A stretch of 64,000 nt of DNA from Achromobacter pulmonis (GTDB lineage: Bacteria; Pseudomonadota; Gammaproteobacteria; Burkholderiales; Burkholderiaceae_B), in assembly GCF_902859765.1 (NCBI RefSeq), contig NZ_CADIJV010000006.1, forward strand, positions 124,001-188,000, in the 5' to 3' direction. Shown in pieces: positions 29,944 to 38,557 of this stretch; position 1 is the stretch's first letter, and every line of letters starts with the position of its first letter. The position numbers and the translations under genes were made by a program. Below the pieces are notes generated by a model. It ran no database searches and had not been told where the DNA came from. It saw only the letters and a list, made by a program, of their open reading frames with translations.

Positions 29944-30025
29944 ATATTCCCGTTTCCGGAAAGGGCTACACTCGCGAATGATTTTTTGCCACCGGACCGT
30001 TCCACCCGTCATAGGTTGATAGATC

Positions 30026-30721
30026 ATGGACTACGTATTGCCTCCCCAGCCGCAGACCGCGGTTCCCGTTGCCGGCAGCGCCGCATTGTTCCCGGTGCGC
30101 CGCGTCTACTGCGTCGGCCGCAACTATGCCGAGCACGCCAAGGAAATGGGTTTCACCGGCCGTGAAGATCCGTTTTTCTTCTGCAAGCCCGCCGACGCGG
30201 TGCTGAGCGTGGCCGACGGCGAGACCGGCAAGATGCCTTACCCGCCCAAGACCTCCAACCTGCACTACGAAATGGAGCTGGTGGTGGTGCTGGGCAAGGG
30301 CGGCCGCGATATCCCGGTGGAACAGGCCAACGACTGCGTCTGGGGCTACGCCCTGGGCCTGGACATGACCCGCCGCGACCTGCAGGGCGAAATGAAGAAG
30401 CAGGGCCGTCCCTGGGAAGTGGGCAAGGCCTTCGACCTGTCGGCGCCGCTGGGCCCGATCCATCCGCGCAGCGTGGTCGGCACGCTCGACAAGGGCGCCA
30501 TCTGGCTCGACGTCAACGGCCAGCGCAAGCAGGCCAGCGATATCTCGCAGATGATCTGGAATGTGCCCGAGAGCATTGCCTACCTGTCGGGTCTGTTCGA
30601 GTTGCAACCCGGCGACATCATCTTCACCGGCACGCCCGAAGGCGTGGGCGCCGTGGTGCAGGGCGATGTCATCACCGGTGGGGTGGAAGGCCTGGGCGAA
30701 CTTCGCGTCCAGATCGTTTAA
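30026..30721 (+). CDS. Fumarylacetoacetate hydrolase family protein
   Basis: A 231-residue single-domain FAH-family enzyme, closest to fumarylpyruvate/acylpyruvate hydrolases that split a C-C bond in aromatic-ring degradation products. The metal site is visible as [17 protein letters not shown], then [14 protein letters not shown] (two Glu) and the Asp in [24 protein letters not shown] is the typical C-terminal motif. It lies 82 bases after the Dabb gene and could either end that catabolic operon or be separate. Short FAH proteins can also act as oxaloacetate decarboxylases. Confidence 0.88.
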   Translation: MDYVLPPQPQTAVPVAGSAALFPVRRVYCVGRNYAEHAKEMGFTGREDPFFFCKPADAVLSVADGETGKMPYPPKTSNLHYEMELVVVLGKGGRDIPVEQANDCVWGYALGLDMTRRDLQGEMKKQGRPWEVGKAFDLSAPLGPIHPRSVVGTLDKGAIWLDVNGQRKQASDISQMIWNVPESIAYLSGLFELQPGDIIFTGTPEGVGAVVQGDVITGGVEGLGELRVQIV

Positions 30722-30762
30722 AGTACGCCCGGGAACTGTTTCTTCACTTCAGGAGCGCCAGC

Positions 30763-30894
30763 ATGCGCAGCAAGATCGTGCTGACCGCCTTCGTCGTGTT
30801 CGGCTTCGTGCTCGCCGGTTGCAATACCGTGGCGGGCATGGGCAAGGACATGTCGCGGGCCGGCAACGCCATCACCAACGCCGCCGACAAGTAA
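30763..30894 (+). CDS. Entericidin A/B family lipoprotein
   Basis: A 43-residue lipoprotein. The signal sequence MRSKIVLTAFVVFGFVLAGC ends at the lipobox Leu-Ala-Gly-Cys with Cys20; the short mature part has the NTVAGMGKDM and Asn/Ala-rich pattern of EcnA/EcnB. An AGGAG sequence is placed upstream of ATG 30763. In E. coli the pair forms a stress-linked toxin/antidote of the envelope; here only one member is present. A strong terminator follows directly. Confidence 0.88.
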   Translation: MRSKIVLTAFVVFGFVLAGCNTVAGMGKDMSRAGNAITNAADK

Positions 30895-30916
30895 TCGTCC
30901 GGCCGAGGCAATAAAA

Positions 30917-30945
30917 AACCCCTTGATCGCTCAAGGGGTTTTTCT
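30917..30945 (+). terminator. Intrinsic terminator after the entericidin gene
   Basis: AACCCCTTGA-TCGC-TCAAGGGGTT forms a perfect 10-bp stem (30917-30940) with an A run before it and T residues after it. The flanking A and T runs would let it act in both directions, which suits the convergent phoH gene. Confidence 0.9.
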
Positions 30946-31018
30946 TTGGCGGGCCCGGCGTTACAGCGTTTCCCCTTTTGGGGCAGCTAGTCCGCGGCTG
31001 TGGGCGCGGCGTGGGGGC

Positions 31019-32716
31019 TCACAGTACATCCCCCGCGTAGTCGGCCAGGCGCGAGCGTTCGCCGCGTTGCAGGGTCACGTGGCCCGAATGCGGCCAACCC
31101 TTGAACCGGTCGACCACGTAGGTCAGGCCCGAGCTGCCCTCGGTCAGGTAAGGGGTGTCGATCTGGGCGATATTGCCCAGGCAGATCACCTTGGTGCCGG
31201 GACCGGCGCGCGTCACCAGCGTCTTCATCTGCTTGGGTGTCAGGTTCTGGGCCTCGTCGATGATCAGGTACTTGTTCAGGAAGGTGCGGCCGCGCATGAA
31301 GTTCAATGACTTGACCTTGATGCGCGAGCGAATCAGGTCCATGGTGGCGGCGCGCCCCCAATCGCCATTGCCTTCGCCTTCGCCCATGTTGAGCACGTCG
31401 AGGTTGTCTTCCAGCGCTCCCATCCAGGGCAGCATCTTTTCTTCCTCGGTGCCAGGCAGAAAGCCGATGTCTTCACCGACCGGCACCGTGACGCGGGTCA
31501 TGATGATCTCGGTGTAGCGCTTGGTCTCCAGCACCTGGGTGATGCCGGCCGCCAGCGCCAGCAGCGTCTTGCCCGTGCCCGCCTGGCCCAGCAGCGACAC
31601 GAAGTCGCATTCCGGATTCATCAGCAGGTTCATGGCGAAGTTCTGCTCGCGGTTGCGCGCGGTGATGCCCCAGACGTTGTTCTTGCCGTGGGTGTAGTCA
31701 CGCAGCGTCGCCAGCACCGCCATCTTGCCGCTGACCTCGCGCACCTGGGCATACAGGGGCATCTGGCCTTCGAAATAGACGAACTGGTTGACGACGAACT
31801 GCGAACACAGCGGCCCATGGATGCGGTAGAAGGTGGTGCCGCCCTGTTGCCAGGATTCGACGTCCTTGCCGTGCTTGTTCCAGAAGTCCTCGGGCAACTG
31901 CATCACGCCCGAGTACATCAGGTCCGAGTCTTCCAGGACGTGGTCGTTGAAGTAGTCTTCGGCGGCCATGCCCAGGGCGCGCGCCTTCAGGCGCATGTTG
32001 ATGTCCTTGGACACCAGCACCACCTCGCGCTGCGGGTATTTTTCCTGCAGGGCCCGCACCACGCCCAGGATCTGGTTGTCGGCCTTGCCCATGGGCAGGT
32101 CCGAGGGCAGGGTGCTGTGGATGGCGGTGGTCTGGAACATCAGGCGCCCGGTGGCGTCCTTGTTGCCCAGCTTGGCCAGTTCCAGGCCTTCGTCGAGCTG
32201 GGTCGCGTCCTGTACCAGCGCGTCGAGCGAGCGGCTGACCTGGCGGGCGTTGCGCGCCACTTCCGACATGCCCTTTTTCTGGTGGTCCAGTTCTTCGAGC
32301 GTCATCATCGGCAGGAAGATGTCGTGCTCTTCGAAGCGGAACAGCGAACTGGGGTCGTGCAGCAGCACGTTGGTGTCCAGCACGAACAGCTTGCGCGGCT
32401 CGTTCTGGGCGCGCGGCTTGGCACGCCTGGCCGGGGCCGCGGCGGTCTTGGCCGGGCGTGCCTGGGCGCGCGGCGCCGGCGCGGCGGGCGGCGGCGGAAC
32501 CTGGCGGGCCGGGATCTGCGCCTTGCGGCCGGGGGCGGCCATGCCGTCGAGTTCGGGCTGCACCAGCAGTTCGTTCTCGTCGTCTTCGGCCAGGGCGGCC
32601 TGGGTGTTCGACCGCGCAGCGGCGGTCTTGGTCGTGCGGGCCTGCGCCCGGGCGTTATCGCCCGAGGGGAAGGTCAGGATGGCTGCGGGGCGGGTGGGCA
32701 ACTTCGGAAGCGGCAT
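31019..32716 (-). CDS. PhoH-family protein with PIN domain
   Basis: A 565-residue cytosolic protein (PhoH2 type) that couples a PIN ribonuclease domain to an ATPase/helicase-like PhoH domain. After a 105-residue Ala/Pro/Lys-rich linker the PIN domain begins LFVLDTNVLLHDP and has further acidic residues in VVLVSKDINMRLKA. The PhoH part shows Walker A LLGQAGTGKTLLALA and Walker B LIIDEAQNLTPKQMK. ATG 32716 was chosen for its GGAGAG ribosome-binding sequence; an upstream in-frame ATG at 32815 lies inside the bcp coding end. RNA unwinding and cleavage are known for PhoH2 relatives. Confidence 0.9.
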   Translation of the reverse strand: MPLPKLPTRPAAILTFPSGDNARAQARTTKTAAARSNTQAALAEDDENELLVQPELDGMAAPGRKAQIPARQVPPPPAAPAPRAQARPAKTAAAPARRAKPRAQNEPRKLFVLDTNVLLHDPSSLFRFEEHDIFLPMMTLEELDHQKKGMSEVARNARQVSRSLDALVQDATQLDEGLELAKLGNKDATGRLMFQTTAIHSTLPSDLPMGKADNQILGVVRALQEKYPQREVVLVSKDINMRLKARALGMAAEDYFNDHVLEDSDLMYSGVMQLPEDFWNKHGKDVESWQQGGTTFYRIHGPLCSQFVVNQFVYFEGQMPLYAQVREVSGKMAVLATLRDYTHGKNNVWGITARNREQNFAMNLLMNPECDFVSLLGQAGTGKTLLALAAGITQVLETKRYTEIIMTRVTVPVGEDIGFLPGTEEEKMLPWMGALEDNLDVLNMGEGEGNGDWGRAATMDLIRSRIKVKSLNFMRGRTFLNKYLIIDEAQNLTPKQMKTLVTRAGPGTKVICLGNIAQIDTPYLTEGSSGLTYVVDRFKGWPHSGHVTLQRGERSRLADYAGDVL

Positions 32717-32774
32717 ATGCGTCACTCTCCAGTATGGGCCGGCTATGGCACCTGACGGGTATTTCTGTGCACGG

Positions 32775-33242
32775 CTAACCGATGCTCTTGGCGGCCTGCA
32801 GGACTTCCTTGGCATGGCCCGGGACCTTCACCCCGCGCCACTCCTGCACCAGCACGCCATAAGCGTCGATCAGAAAGGTGCTGCGCTCGATGCCGCGCAC
32901 CTGCTTGCCGTACATGTTCTTCTGCTTGATGACGCCGTACAGATTGCACACGGTTTCGTCGGCGTCGGAGATGAGAGGGAAAGGAAGCTCGTACTTGGCC
33001 TTGAAATTCTCGTGCGACTTCAGCGAATCGCGCGAGATCCCGACCACCACGGCGCTGGCCGACAGGAAGTCGGCATGCAGGTCGCGGAAATCCTGGCTTT
33101 CGGTGGTGCAGCCAGGGGTGTTGTCCTTGGGGTAGAAATACAGGATCACGGCGCGACCCTGGCATTGCTCCAGGCTGATCGGCCCGATCGTGCTTTCAGC
33201 GGTGAACAGCGGGGCGGGCTTGCCGATGATGGGCATCATCAT
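32775..33242 (-). CDS. bcp: Thioredoxin-dependent peroxiredoxin (Bcp type)
   Basis: A 155-residue peroxiredoxin that reduces hydrogen and organic peroxides. The peroxidatic Cys is in YPKDNTPGCTTESQDFRD. The resolving Cys found five residues later in E. coli Bcp is replaced (Glu-Ser-Gln), so this is a one-Cys variant or uses another cysteine such as that in VCNLYGV. Three consecutive ATG codons (33242, 33239, 33236) are possible starts; the first overlaps the stop of the upstream gene as ATGA. Confidence 0.92.
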   Translation of the reverse strand: MMMPIIGKPAPLFTAESTIGPISLEQCQGRAVILYFYPKDNTPGCTTESQDFRDLHADFLSASAVVVGISRDSLKSHENFKAKYELPFPLISDADETVCNLYGVIKQKNMYGKQVRGIERSTFLIDAYGVLVQEWRGVKVPGHAKEVLQAAKSIG

Positions 33243-33700
33243 GTCTGGGGTTCTCCGTTGGGGGGGATGAGGGCGACGACGACGCGCCGGCCCTCCGCCA
33301 TCAGGATGTTGTAGGTGCGGGAGGCGGCGTGGGTGTCCATGATTTCCACGCCGATGCCCGCCGCCAACAGGGGACGCAGCACATCGGGACGCAGGAATTG
33401 CTGGCGGGCGCCCGTGCCCACCAGCAGCACTTCGGGCGCATTGGCCGGGCGGCTGGGGGTGGCTTCGGGTTCGTCCAGGAAAGCCAGCGGATCGCGCACG
33501 GGTTCGGACAAGCCGGCCGCCTGGCGCAAGAGGGTGGGGGTGATGTCGGCCGGCGACTGAACGGGCCAATGGGTCACTTCGCCTTCGGGGCCAAAAGCGA
33601 CCGAGGAGGAAAAACGTACCTGGTTGACCTCGATATAGCCATCACCATAAGCGGTGACGGTGTTCAGGGCGGCCGTCGCAGGATCGGTATGCAGCTTCAA
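33239..33700 (-). CDS. Mth938-like domain protein
   Basis: A 153-residue soluble protein of the Mth938/NDUFAF3-like family. It contains VTAYGDGYIEVNQVRFSSS near the start, EVLLVGTGARQQFLRP in the middle and VEIMDTHAASRTYNILMAEG near the end, all family hallmarks. The biochemical role in bacteria is unknown; the eukaryotic relative helps assemble respiratory complex I. It is translationally coupled to bcp through a 4-base overlap. Confidence 0.85.
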   Translation of the reverse strand: MKLHTDPATAALNTVTAYGDGYIEVNQVRFSSSVAFGPEGEVTHWPVQSPADITPTLLRQAAGLSEPVRDPLAFLDEPEATPSRPANAPEVLLVGTGARQQFLRPDVLRPLLAAGIGVEIMDTHAASRTYNILMAEGRRVVVALIPPNGEPQT

Positions 33701-33934
33701 TAAATACTCCGGCTTTATGGTTCCGATAATAGCGCATCAGGATGGCGGCATGTTGCACGGTTTCCACTGCGAAAATGGGGGCTTTTCCGTCCAATTTGCC
33801 GCCCAGGCGTCCTTGCGCTAGATTACAGGGTTTTGCTGCGCCGCAAACGTGTGCCGGCGCGGCTGTTGAGCCCGTTTCCCCTTCGCGCTGTCGCGCCCTG
33901 GATTTTTGCCCCTTCGCCCCTAAGGATTCCCATC

Positions 33935-35119
33935 ATGAGGAAGTTCTCTCGCATTGAGCGTTTGCCCCCGTACGTTTTCAACATTACCGGCGAGCTCAAG
34001 ATGGCAGCCCGTCGGCGCGGCGAAGACATCATCGACATGTCCATGGGCAATCCCGACGGCCCCACGCCCAAGCACATCGTCGACAAGATGGTCGAGGCCA
34101 CCATCCGCCCGACCACCCATGGCTATTCGGTGTCCAAGGGAATTCCGCGCCTGCGCAAGGCCATCTGCGACTGGTACCAGCGCCGCTATGCGGTCGAGTT
34201 CGACCCGGATTCCGAAGCCATCGTCACCATCGGTTCCAAGGAAGGCCTGGCGCACCTGATGCTGGCCACCCTGGACCGCGGCGACACCGTGCTGGTGCCC
34301 AACCCCAGCTATCCGATCCACATCTATGGCGCAGTCATCGCCGGCGCCAACATCCGTTCGGTGCGCATGACGCCGGGAGTGGACTTCTTCGAGGAACTCG
34401 AGCGCGCCGTGCGCGAGTCGATCCCGAAGCCCAAGATGATGGTGCTGGGCTTCCCCAGCAACCCGACGGCCCAGTGCGTCGACCTGTCGTTCTTCGAGCG
34501 TGTGGTGGCCCTGGCCAAGGAACACGACATCCTGGTGGTGCACGACCTGGCCTACGCCGACATCACCTTCGACGGCTATGTGGCGCCCTCGATCATGCAG
34601 GTGCCCGGCGCGCGCGATGTCGCGGTCGAGTTCTTCACCATGAGCAAGAGCTACAACATGGCGGGCTGGCGCATCGGCTACATGGTCGGCAACCGCGAGC
34701 TGGTCGGCGCGCTGGCGCGCATCAAGAGTTATCACGACTACGGTACGTTCACGCCGATCCAGGTGGCTTCCATCGCCGCCCTGGACGGCCCGCAGGATTG
34801 CGTGAGCGAGATCGTGGCGCAGTACCAAAGCCGCCGCGACGTGCTCGCGCGCGGCCTGCATGAAGCAGGTTGGAATGTGGAAATTCCCAAGGCGTCCATG
34901 TACATCTGGGCGCAGATCCCCGAACCCTACCGGGCGATGGGCTCTTTGGAGTTTGCCAAGCGTGTCCTGTCGGATGCGAAAGTGGCCGTGTCCCCCGGGA
35001 TCGGCTTCGGCGAGTATGGCGACGAATATGTGCGCTTCGCTCTTATCGAAAACGAGCAGCGCACCCGCCAGGCGGTGCGCGGCATCAAGGATATGTTCCG
35101 CAAGGACGGCTTGCTGTAA
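33935..35119 (+). CDS. alaC: Alanine/aspartate-type aminotransferase (AlaC-like)
   Basis: A 394-residue class I/II PLP-dependent aminotransferase, most like AlaC, which makes alanine from pyruvate and glutamate. It begins [16 protein letters not shown], has [12 protein letters not shown], and the Schiff-base Lys is about residue 238 in [14 protein letters not shown]; the substrate-carboxylate Arg is in [16 protein letters not shown] 33935 has a TAAGGA sequence upstream. It precedes hom and thrC and may share their transcript, suggesting a pooled role in aspartate/threonine-family metabolism. Confidence 0.9.
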   Translation: MRKFSRIERLPPYVFNITGELKMAARRRGEDIIDMSMGNPDGPTPKHIVDKMVEATIRPTTHGYSVSKGIPRLRKAICDWYQRRYAVEFDPDSEAIVTIGSKEGLAHLMLATLDRGDTVLVPNPSYPIHIYGAVIAGANIRSVRMTPGVDFFEELERAVRESIPKPKMMVLGFPSNPTAQCVDLSFFERVVALAKEHDILVVHDLAYADITFDGYVAPSIMQVPGARDVAVEFFTMSKSYNMAGWRIGYMVGNRELVGALARIKSYHDYGTFTPIQVASIAALDGPQDCVSEIVAQYQSRRDVLARGLHEAGWNVEIPKASMYIWAQIPEPYRAMGSLEFAKRVLSDAKVAVSPGIGFGEYGDEYVRFALIENEQRTRQAVRGIKDMFRKDGLL

Positions 35120-35218
35120 GTCCCCCCGAAGCGCTGCGCGCTTCCCCCTCAGAGGGGCATGCCTGCGGACCGGCGGAGCCGGATCCGCGGCATCCCGCTC
35201 GGGGAGGGCGCCCGTGGA
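35120..35218. repeat. Intergenic palindromic repeat between alaC and hom
   Basis: Starts with CCCCGAAGCGCTGCGCGC and TTCCCCCTCAGAGGGGC, then a second hairpin CCGGCGGAGCCGG. The first part is nearly the same as the element at 36610-36690. It lies inside the apparent alaC-hom-thrC operon. Confidence 0.6.
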
Positions 35219-35298
35219 CTGTATGTAGCCGTTATTGCGTGAGTGTTTGGAGAAATGAAATGAATTCCCCTCAACGCCCGCCCGCCGAGGGCGCCGCG

Positions 35299-36603
35299 AT
35301 GAATCCCATGAAAGTGGGCTTGCTCGGCCTGGGCGTGGTCGGTGGCGGCACCTGGACGGTGCTGTCGCGCAATGCGGAAGAGATCGCGCGCCGCGCCGGT
35401 CGCCGCATCGAAGTGACCCGCGCCGCCGTGCGCGACGTGCCCAAGGCGCGCGCCCGCGTCGGCGACACGCTGCCGGTGGATACCGACGTGCACGCGCTGG
35501 TGCGCGATCCCGAGATCGACATCGTGGTCGAGTTGATCGGCGGCGACACCCTGGCGCGCGAGCTGGTGCTGGAAGCCATCGCCAACGGCAAGCACGTGGT
35601 CACCGCCAACAAGGCGCTGCTGGCCAAGCACGGCAACGAGATCTTCGCCGCGGCATCCGAGCGCGGCGTGATGGTGGCGTTCGAGGCCGCCGTCGCCGGT
35701 GGCATTCCCATCATCAAGGCGATCCGTGAAGGCCTGACCGCCAACCGCATCCAGTGGGTCGCCGGCATCATCAACGGCACCACCAATTTCATCTTGTCCG
35801 AGATGCGCTCGCGCGGCCTGCCATTCGCCGACGTGTTGGCCGAAGCCCAGCGCCTGGGCTACGCCGAAGCCGATCCCACCTTCGACGTGGAAGGCGTCGA
35901 CGCCGCGCACAAGCTGACGCTGCTGGCTTCGCTGGCCTTCGGTGTGCCGGTGCAGTTCGACCGCGCCTACATCGAAGGCATTTCGCAACTGGCGGCCGAG
36001 GACATCGAGCATGCCGAGCGCCTGGGCTACCGCATCAAGCTGCTGGGCATCACCAAGCGCCGTGCCGATGGCATCGAGCTGCGCGTGCACCCGGCGCTGG
36101 TGCCGGCCGAGCGCCTGCTGGCCAATGTCGAGGGCGCGATGAACGCGGTGCTGGTCAAGGGCGACGCGGTCGGCCCGACACTCTATTACGGCCAGGGCGC
36201 CGGCGAAGAGCCGACCGCTTCGGCGGTGGTGGCGGATCTGGTCGACGTGACCCGCCTGCATACCGCGGATCCTGGCAACCGCGTGCCGCACCTGGCGTTC
36301 CAGCCGGACGCCATGGCCGACACGCCGATCCTGCCGATCGAGCAGGTCAGCACCTCCTATTACCTGCGCCTGCGCGTGGACGACCAGCCGGGCGTGCTGG
36401 CCGACATCGCGCGCCTGCTGGCCGATCGCTCGATCTCGATCGGCTCGATGATCCAGCAGCCTTCGCATATCGGCGGCGCCGACATCATCTTCCTGACGCA
36501 CGAGGCGGTGGAAGGCAACGTCAACCAGGCCATCGAGCACATCGAGACCTTGCCGTTCGTGCGCTCCAAGGTCACGCGCCTGCGCGTGGAGCACTTGCTA
36601 TGA
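35299..36603 (+). CDS. hom: Homoserine dehydrogenase
   Basis: A 434-residue enzyme reducing aspartate semialdehyde to homoserine, the branch toward threonine and methionine. The NAD(P) loop is GLLGLGVVGGGTW at the start, the catalytic domain has GTTNFILSEM and GYAEADPTFDVEGVDAAHK, and a C-terminal ACT domain (about 350-430; YYLRLRVDDQPGVLADIARL) probably mediates threonine feedback. ATG 35299 gives the usual length; ATG 35260 with a GGAG sequence seven bases upstream would add 13 residues and cannot be excluded. Confidence 0.95.
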   Translation: MNPMKVGLLGLGVVGGGTWTVLSRNAEEIARRAGRRIEVTRAAVRDVPKARARVGDTLPVDTDVHALVRDPEIDIVVELIGGDTLARELVLEAIANGKHVVTANKALLAKHGNEIFAAASERGVMVAFEAAVAGGIPIIKAIREGLTANRIQWVAGIINGTTNFILSEMRSRGLPFADVLAEAQRLGYAEADPTFDVEGVDAAHKLTLLASLAFGVPVQFDRAYIEGISQLAAEDIEHAERLGYRIKLLGITKRRADGIELRVHPALVPAERLLANVEGAMNAVLVKGDAVGPTLYYGQGAGEEPTASAVVADLVDVTRLHTADPGNRVPHLAFQPDAMADTPILPIEQVSTSYYLRLRVDDQPGVLADIARLLADRSISIGSMIQQPSHIGGADIIFLTHEAVEGNVNQAIEHIETLPFVRSKVTRLRVEHLL

Positions 36604-36609
36604 AGCCCC

Positions 36610-36690
36610 AGGGTGAGCCCTTCCCCGAAGCGCCTGCGGCGCTTCCCCTCAAGGGGGCGCTCGCGGCGGCCTGGCTGTGCGGGCGCAGTG
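36610..36690. repeat. Intergenic palindromic repeat between hom and thrC
   Basis: Core CCCCGAAGCGCCTGCGGC then GCTTCCCCTCAAGGGGGCGC, closely matching the copy between alaC and hom. It fills nearly the whole hom-thrC gap and would form two hairpins in the mRNA. Confidence 0.6.
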
Positions 36691-36708
36691 CATTGTGGAG
36701 TCAATGAC

Positions 36709-38118
36709 ATGAAATACATTTCTACACGGGGGGGCATGGCGCCCCAGCCGTTTTCGGACATCCTGCTCGAAGGGCTGGCGCCGGACGGCGGCCTGGCCGT
36801 GCCGGAACAGCTGCCGCAGATCTCGGCCGAGACGCTCGAATCGTGGCGCGGCCTGCCGTATGCCGACCTGGCGTTCGAAGTGCTGTCGCGCTTTGCCACC
36901 GACATCCCGGCCGAGGACCTGCGCCGCCTGACCCGCGCCGCCTACACCTCGCAGATCTTCAACAGCGAAGACATCGTCCCGCTGCGTCCGCTGAACGACG
37001 GCCTGTCGCTGCTGGGCCTGTCCGAAGGCCCGACGCTGGCTTTCAAAGACATGGCGATGCAGTTCCTCGGGCAGGTGTTCGAGTACGTGCTGGCCAAGCG
37101 CGGCACCACGCTCAACATCGTTGGCGCTACCTCGGGCGATACCGGCTCGGCGGCCGAGTATGCGCTGCGCGGCAAGCGTGGCGTGGCCGTGTTCATGTTG
37201 TCGCCGCACGGCCGCATGAGCGCGTTCCAGCGCGCCCAGATGTATTCGCTGCAGGACGAGAACATCCACAACATCGCCGTGCGCGGCGTGTTCGACGAGG
37301 CGCAGGACATCGTCAAGGCGCTGGCCGGCGACCTGGCCTTCAAGGCCAAGTACCGCCTGGGCGCGGTCAATTCGATCAACTGGGCGCGCATCGCCGCCCA
37401 GGTGGTGTACTACTTCCACGGCTGGCTGCGCGCCACCGACAAGCCGGGCCAGCAGGTTTCGTTCACGGTGCCCTCGGGCAACTTCGGCAATATCCTGTCG
37501 GGCCACATCGCCCGCGGCATGGGCCTGCCAGTGCGCCGTCTGGTGCTGGCCACCAACGAGAACAACGTGCTGGAGGAATTCTTCCGCACCGGCATCTACC
37601 GTCCGCGTCCGGCCGAGCAGACCTACGCCACCTCCAGCCCGTCGATGGACATCTCGCGCGCCTCGAACTTCGAGCGCTTCGTGTTCGACCTGGTGGGTCG
37701 CGACGCCGACCGCGTCAAGGCGCTGTGGGCCGACATGGCGCGCGACGGTTTCTTCGATCTGTCGGCGCTCGAGCCGCAATTCGAGGCGCAGTATGGCTTC
37801 GTCTCGGGCGCCAGTTCGCACGAGGACCGCCTGGCTACGATCCGCTCGCTCTATGACCAGACCGGCGTGCTGGTCGATCCGCACACCGCCGACGGCGTCA
37901 AGGTCGCGCGCGAGCATGTCGAGCCCGGCGTGCCCATGCTCGTGCTGGAAACCGCCTTGCCGGCCAAGTTCTCGGAAACCATCGAGGCCGCGTTGGGCCG
38001 CCCGGCCACGCCGCCGGGCAACCTGGCCAACCTGGAATCGCTGCCGCAACGCGTCGAAGTCATGGATTGCGATGCCGCCGCGGTGCGCCGCTACATCGAG
38101 GCCCACGCCAAGGTGTAA
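36709..38118 (+). CDS. thrC: Threonine synthase
   Basis: A 469-residue PLP enzyme that converts O-phosphohomoserine to threonine. It starts MKYISTRGGMAPQPFSDILL; the PLP Lys is about residue 113 in TLAFKDMAMQFLG, and GATSGDTGSAAEYAL and VPSGNFGNILSGHIARGMG are the phosphate-binding and glycine-rich segments. ATG 36709 has a TGGAG sequence nine bases upstream. It follows hom across a 105-base gap filled by the repeat and ends at a strong terminator. Confidence 0.97.
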   Translation: MKYISTRGGMAPQPFSDILLEGLAPDGGLAVPEQLPQISAETLESWRGLPYADLAFEVLSRFATDIPAEDLRRLTRAAYTSQIFNSEDIVPLRPLNDGLSLLGLSEGPTLAFKDMAMQFLGQVFEYVLAKRGTTLNIVGATSGDTGSAAEYALRGKRGVAVFMLSPHGRMSAFQRAQMYSLQDENIHNIAVRGVFDEAQDIVKALAGDLAFKAKYRLGAVNSINWARIAAQVVYYFHGWLRATDKPGQQVSFTVPSGNFGNILSGHIARGMGLPVRRLVLATNENNVLEEFFRTGIYRPRPAEQTYATSSPSMDISRASNFERFVFDLVGRDADRVKALWADMARDGFFDLSALEPQFEAQYGFVSGASSHEDRLATIRSLYDQTGVLVDPHTADGVKVAREHVEPGVPMLVLETALPAKFSETIEAALGRPATPPGNLANLESLPQRVEVMDCDAAAVRRYIEAHAKV

Positions 38119-38145
38119 AGGCAGCTTGCGGTTGTATGGGGTTGC

Positions 38146-38180
38146 AACCCCTCGCCGGTGTGAACCGCGAGGGGTTTTTT
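38146..38180 (+). terminator. Intrinsic terminator after thrC
   Basis: AACCCCTCGC (38146-38155) pairs perfectly with GCGAGGGGTT (38167-38176), with further T residues to 38180. It closes the alaC-hom-thrC unit. Confidence 0.9.
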
Positions 38181-38272
38181 ACGTTCTTACGCATTTTGGC
38201 CACATGCGGTCACTTCTTCCGGGCTGGCATCCGATACAGTGAATTCACCATTCACACTCGGAGAACACGCCC

Positions 38273-38494
38273 ATGAATCTGAAGACCATGACGTTGGCCC
38301 TGGTGGTGACCGGAGTAGGGGTGCTGGCCGGATGCTCGTCGCCCTCGGTTATTCAGCAACGCGACGGAACCTCGACGGTGACGCCCGACGAGCCTACCTA
38401 CGACAAGCAGTCCGGCATGTACGAGTATGACAAGGACGGCAAGAAGGTCCAGATCAACAAGGACGATGTGAAGTCGATCGAAGAGGTCAAGTAA
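38273..38494 (+). CDS. YgdI/YgdR family lipoprotein
   Basis: A 73-residue lipoprotein with the lipobox VLAGC (Cys21) after a short signal helix, then a single small SH3-like domain containing IQQRDGTSTVTPDEPTYDKQ and the terminal KKVQINKDDVKSIEEVK, both diagnostic of YgdI/YgdR. Location: periplasmic face of the inner or outer membrane. Function unknown. It has its own gap upstream and a terminator downstream, so it is probably a single-gene transcript. Confidence 0.88.
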   Translation: MNLKTMTLALVVTGVGVLAGCSSPSVIQQRDGTSTVTPDEPTYDKQSGMYEYDKDGKKVQINKDDVKSIEEVK

Positions 38495-38515
38495 CCCTTC
38501 GCCAGACCACCATGA

Positions 38516-38540
38516 AAAACCCCGGCCGAGGCCGGGGTTT
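38516..38540. terminator. Bidirectional terminator between ygdI-type gene and fbp
   Basis: ACCCCGGCC-GA-GGCCGGGGT (38519-38538) is flanked by A residues on the left and T residues on the right, so it can stop both the plus-strand lipoprotein transcript and the minus-strand pepN-fbp transcript. Confidence 0.9.
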
Positions 38541-38557
38541 TTTGCTGGGCACGCGGC

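Noticed and set aside
35120-35298. A threonine/isoleucine leader-peptide attenuator before hom.
   Set aside because: No short frame rich in Thr or Ile codons is present; the hairpins belong to the dispersed repeat.
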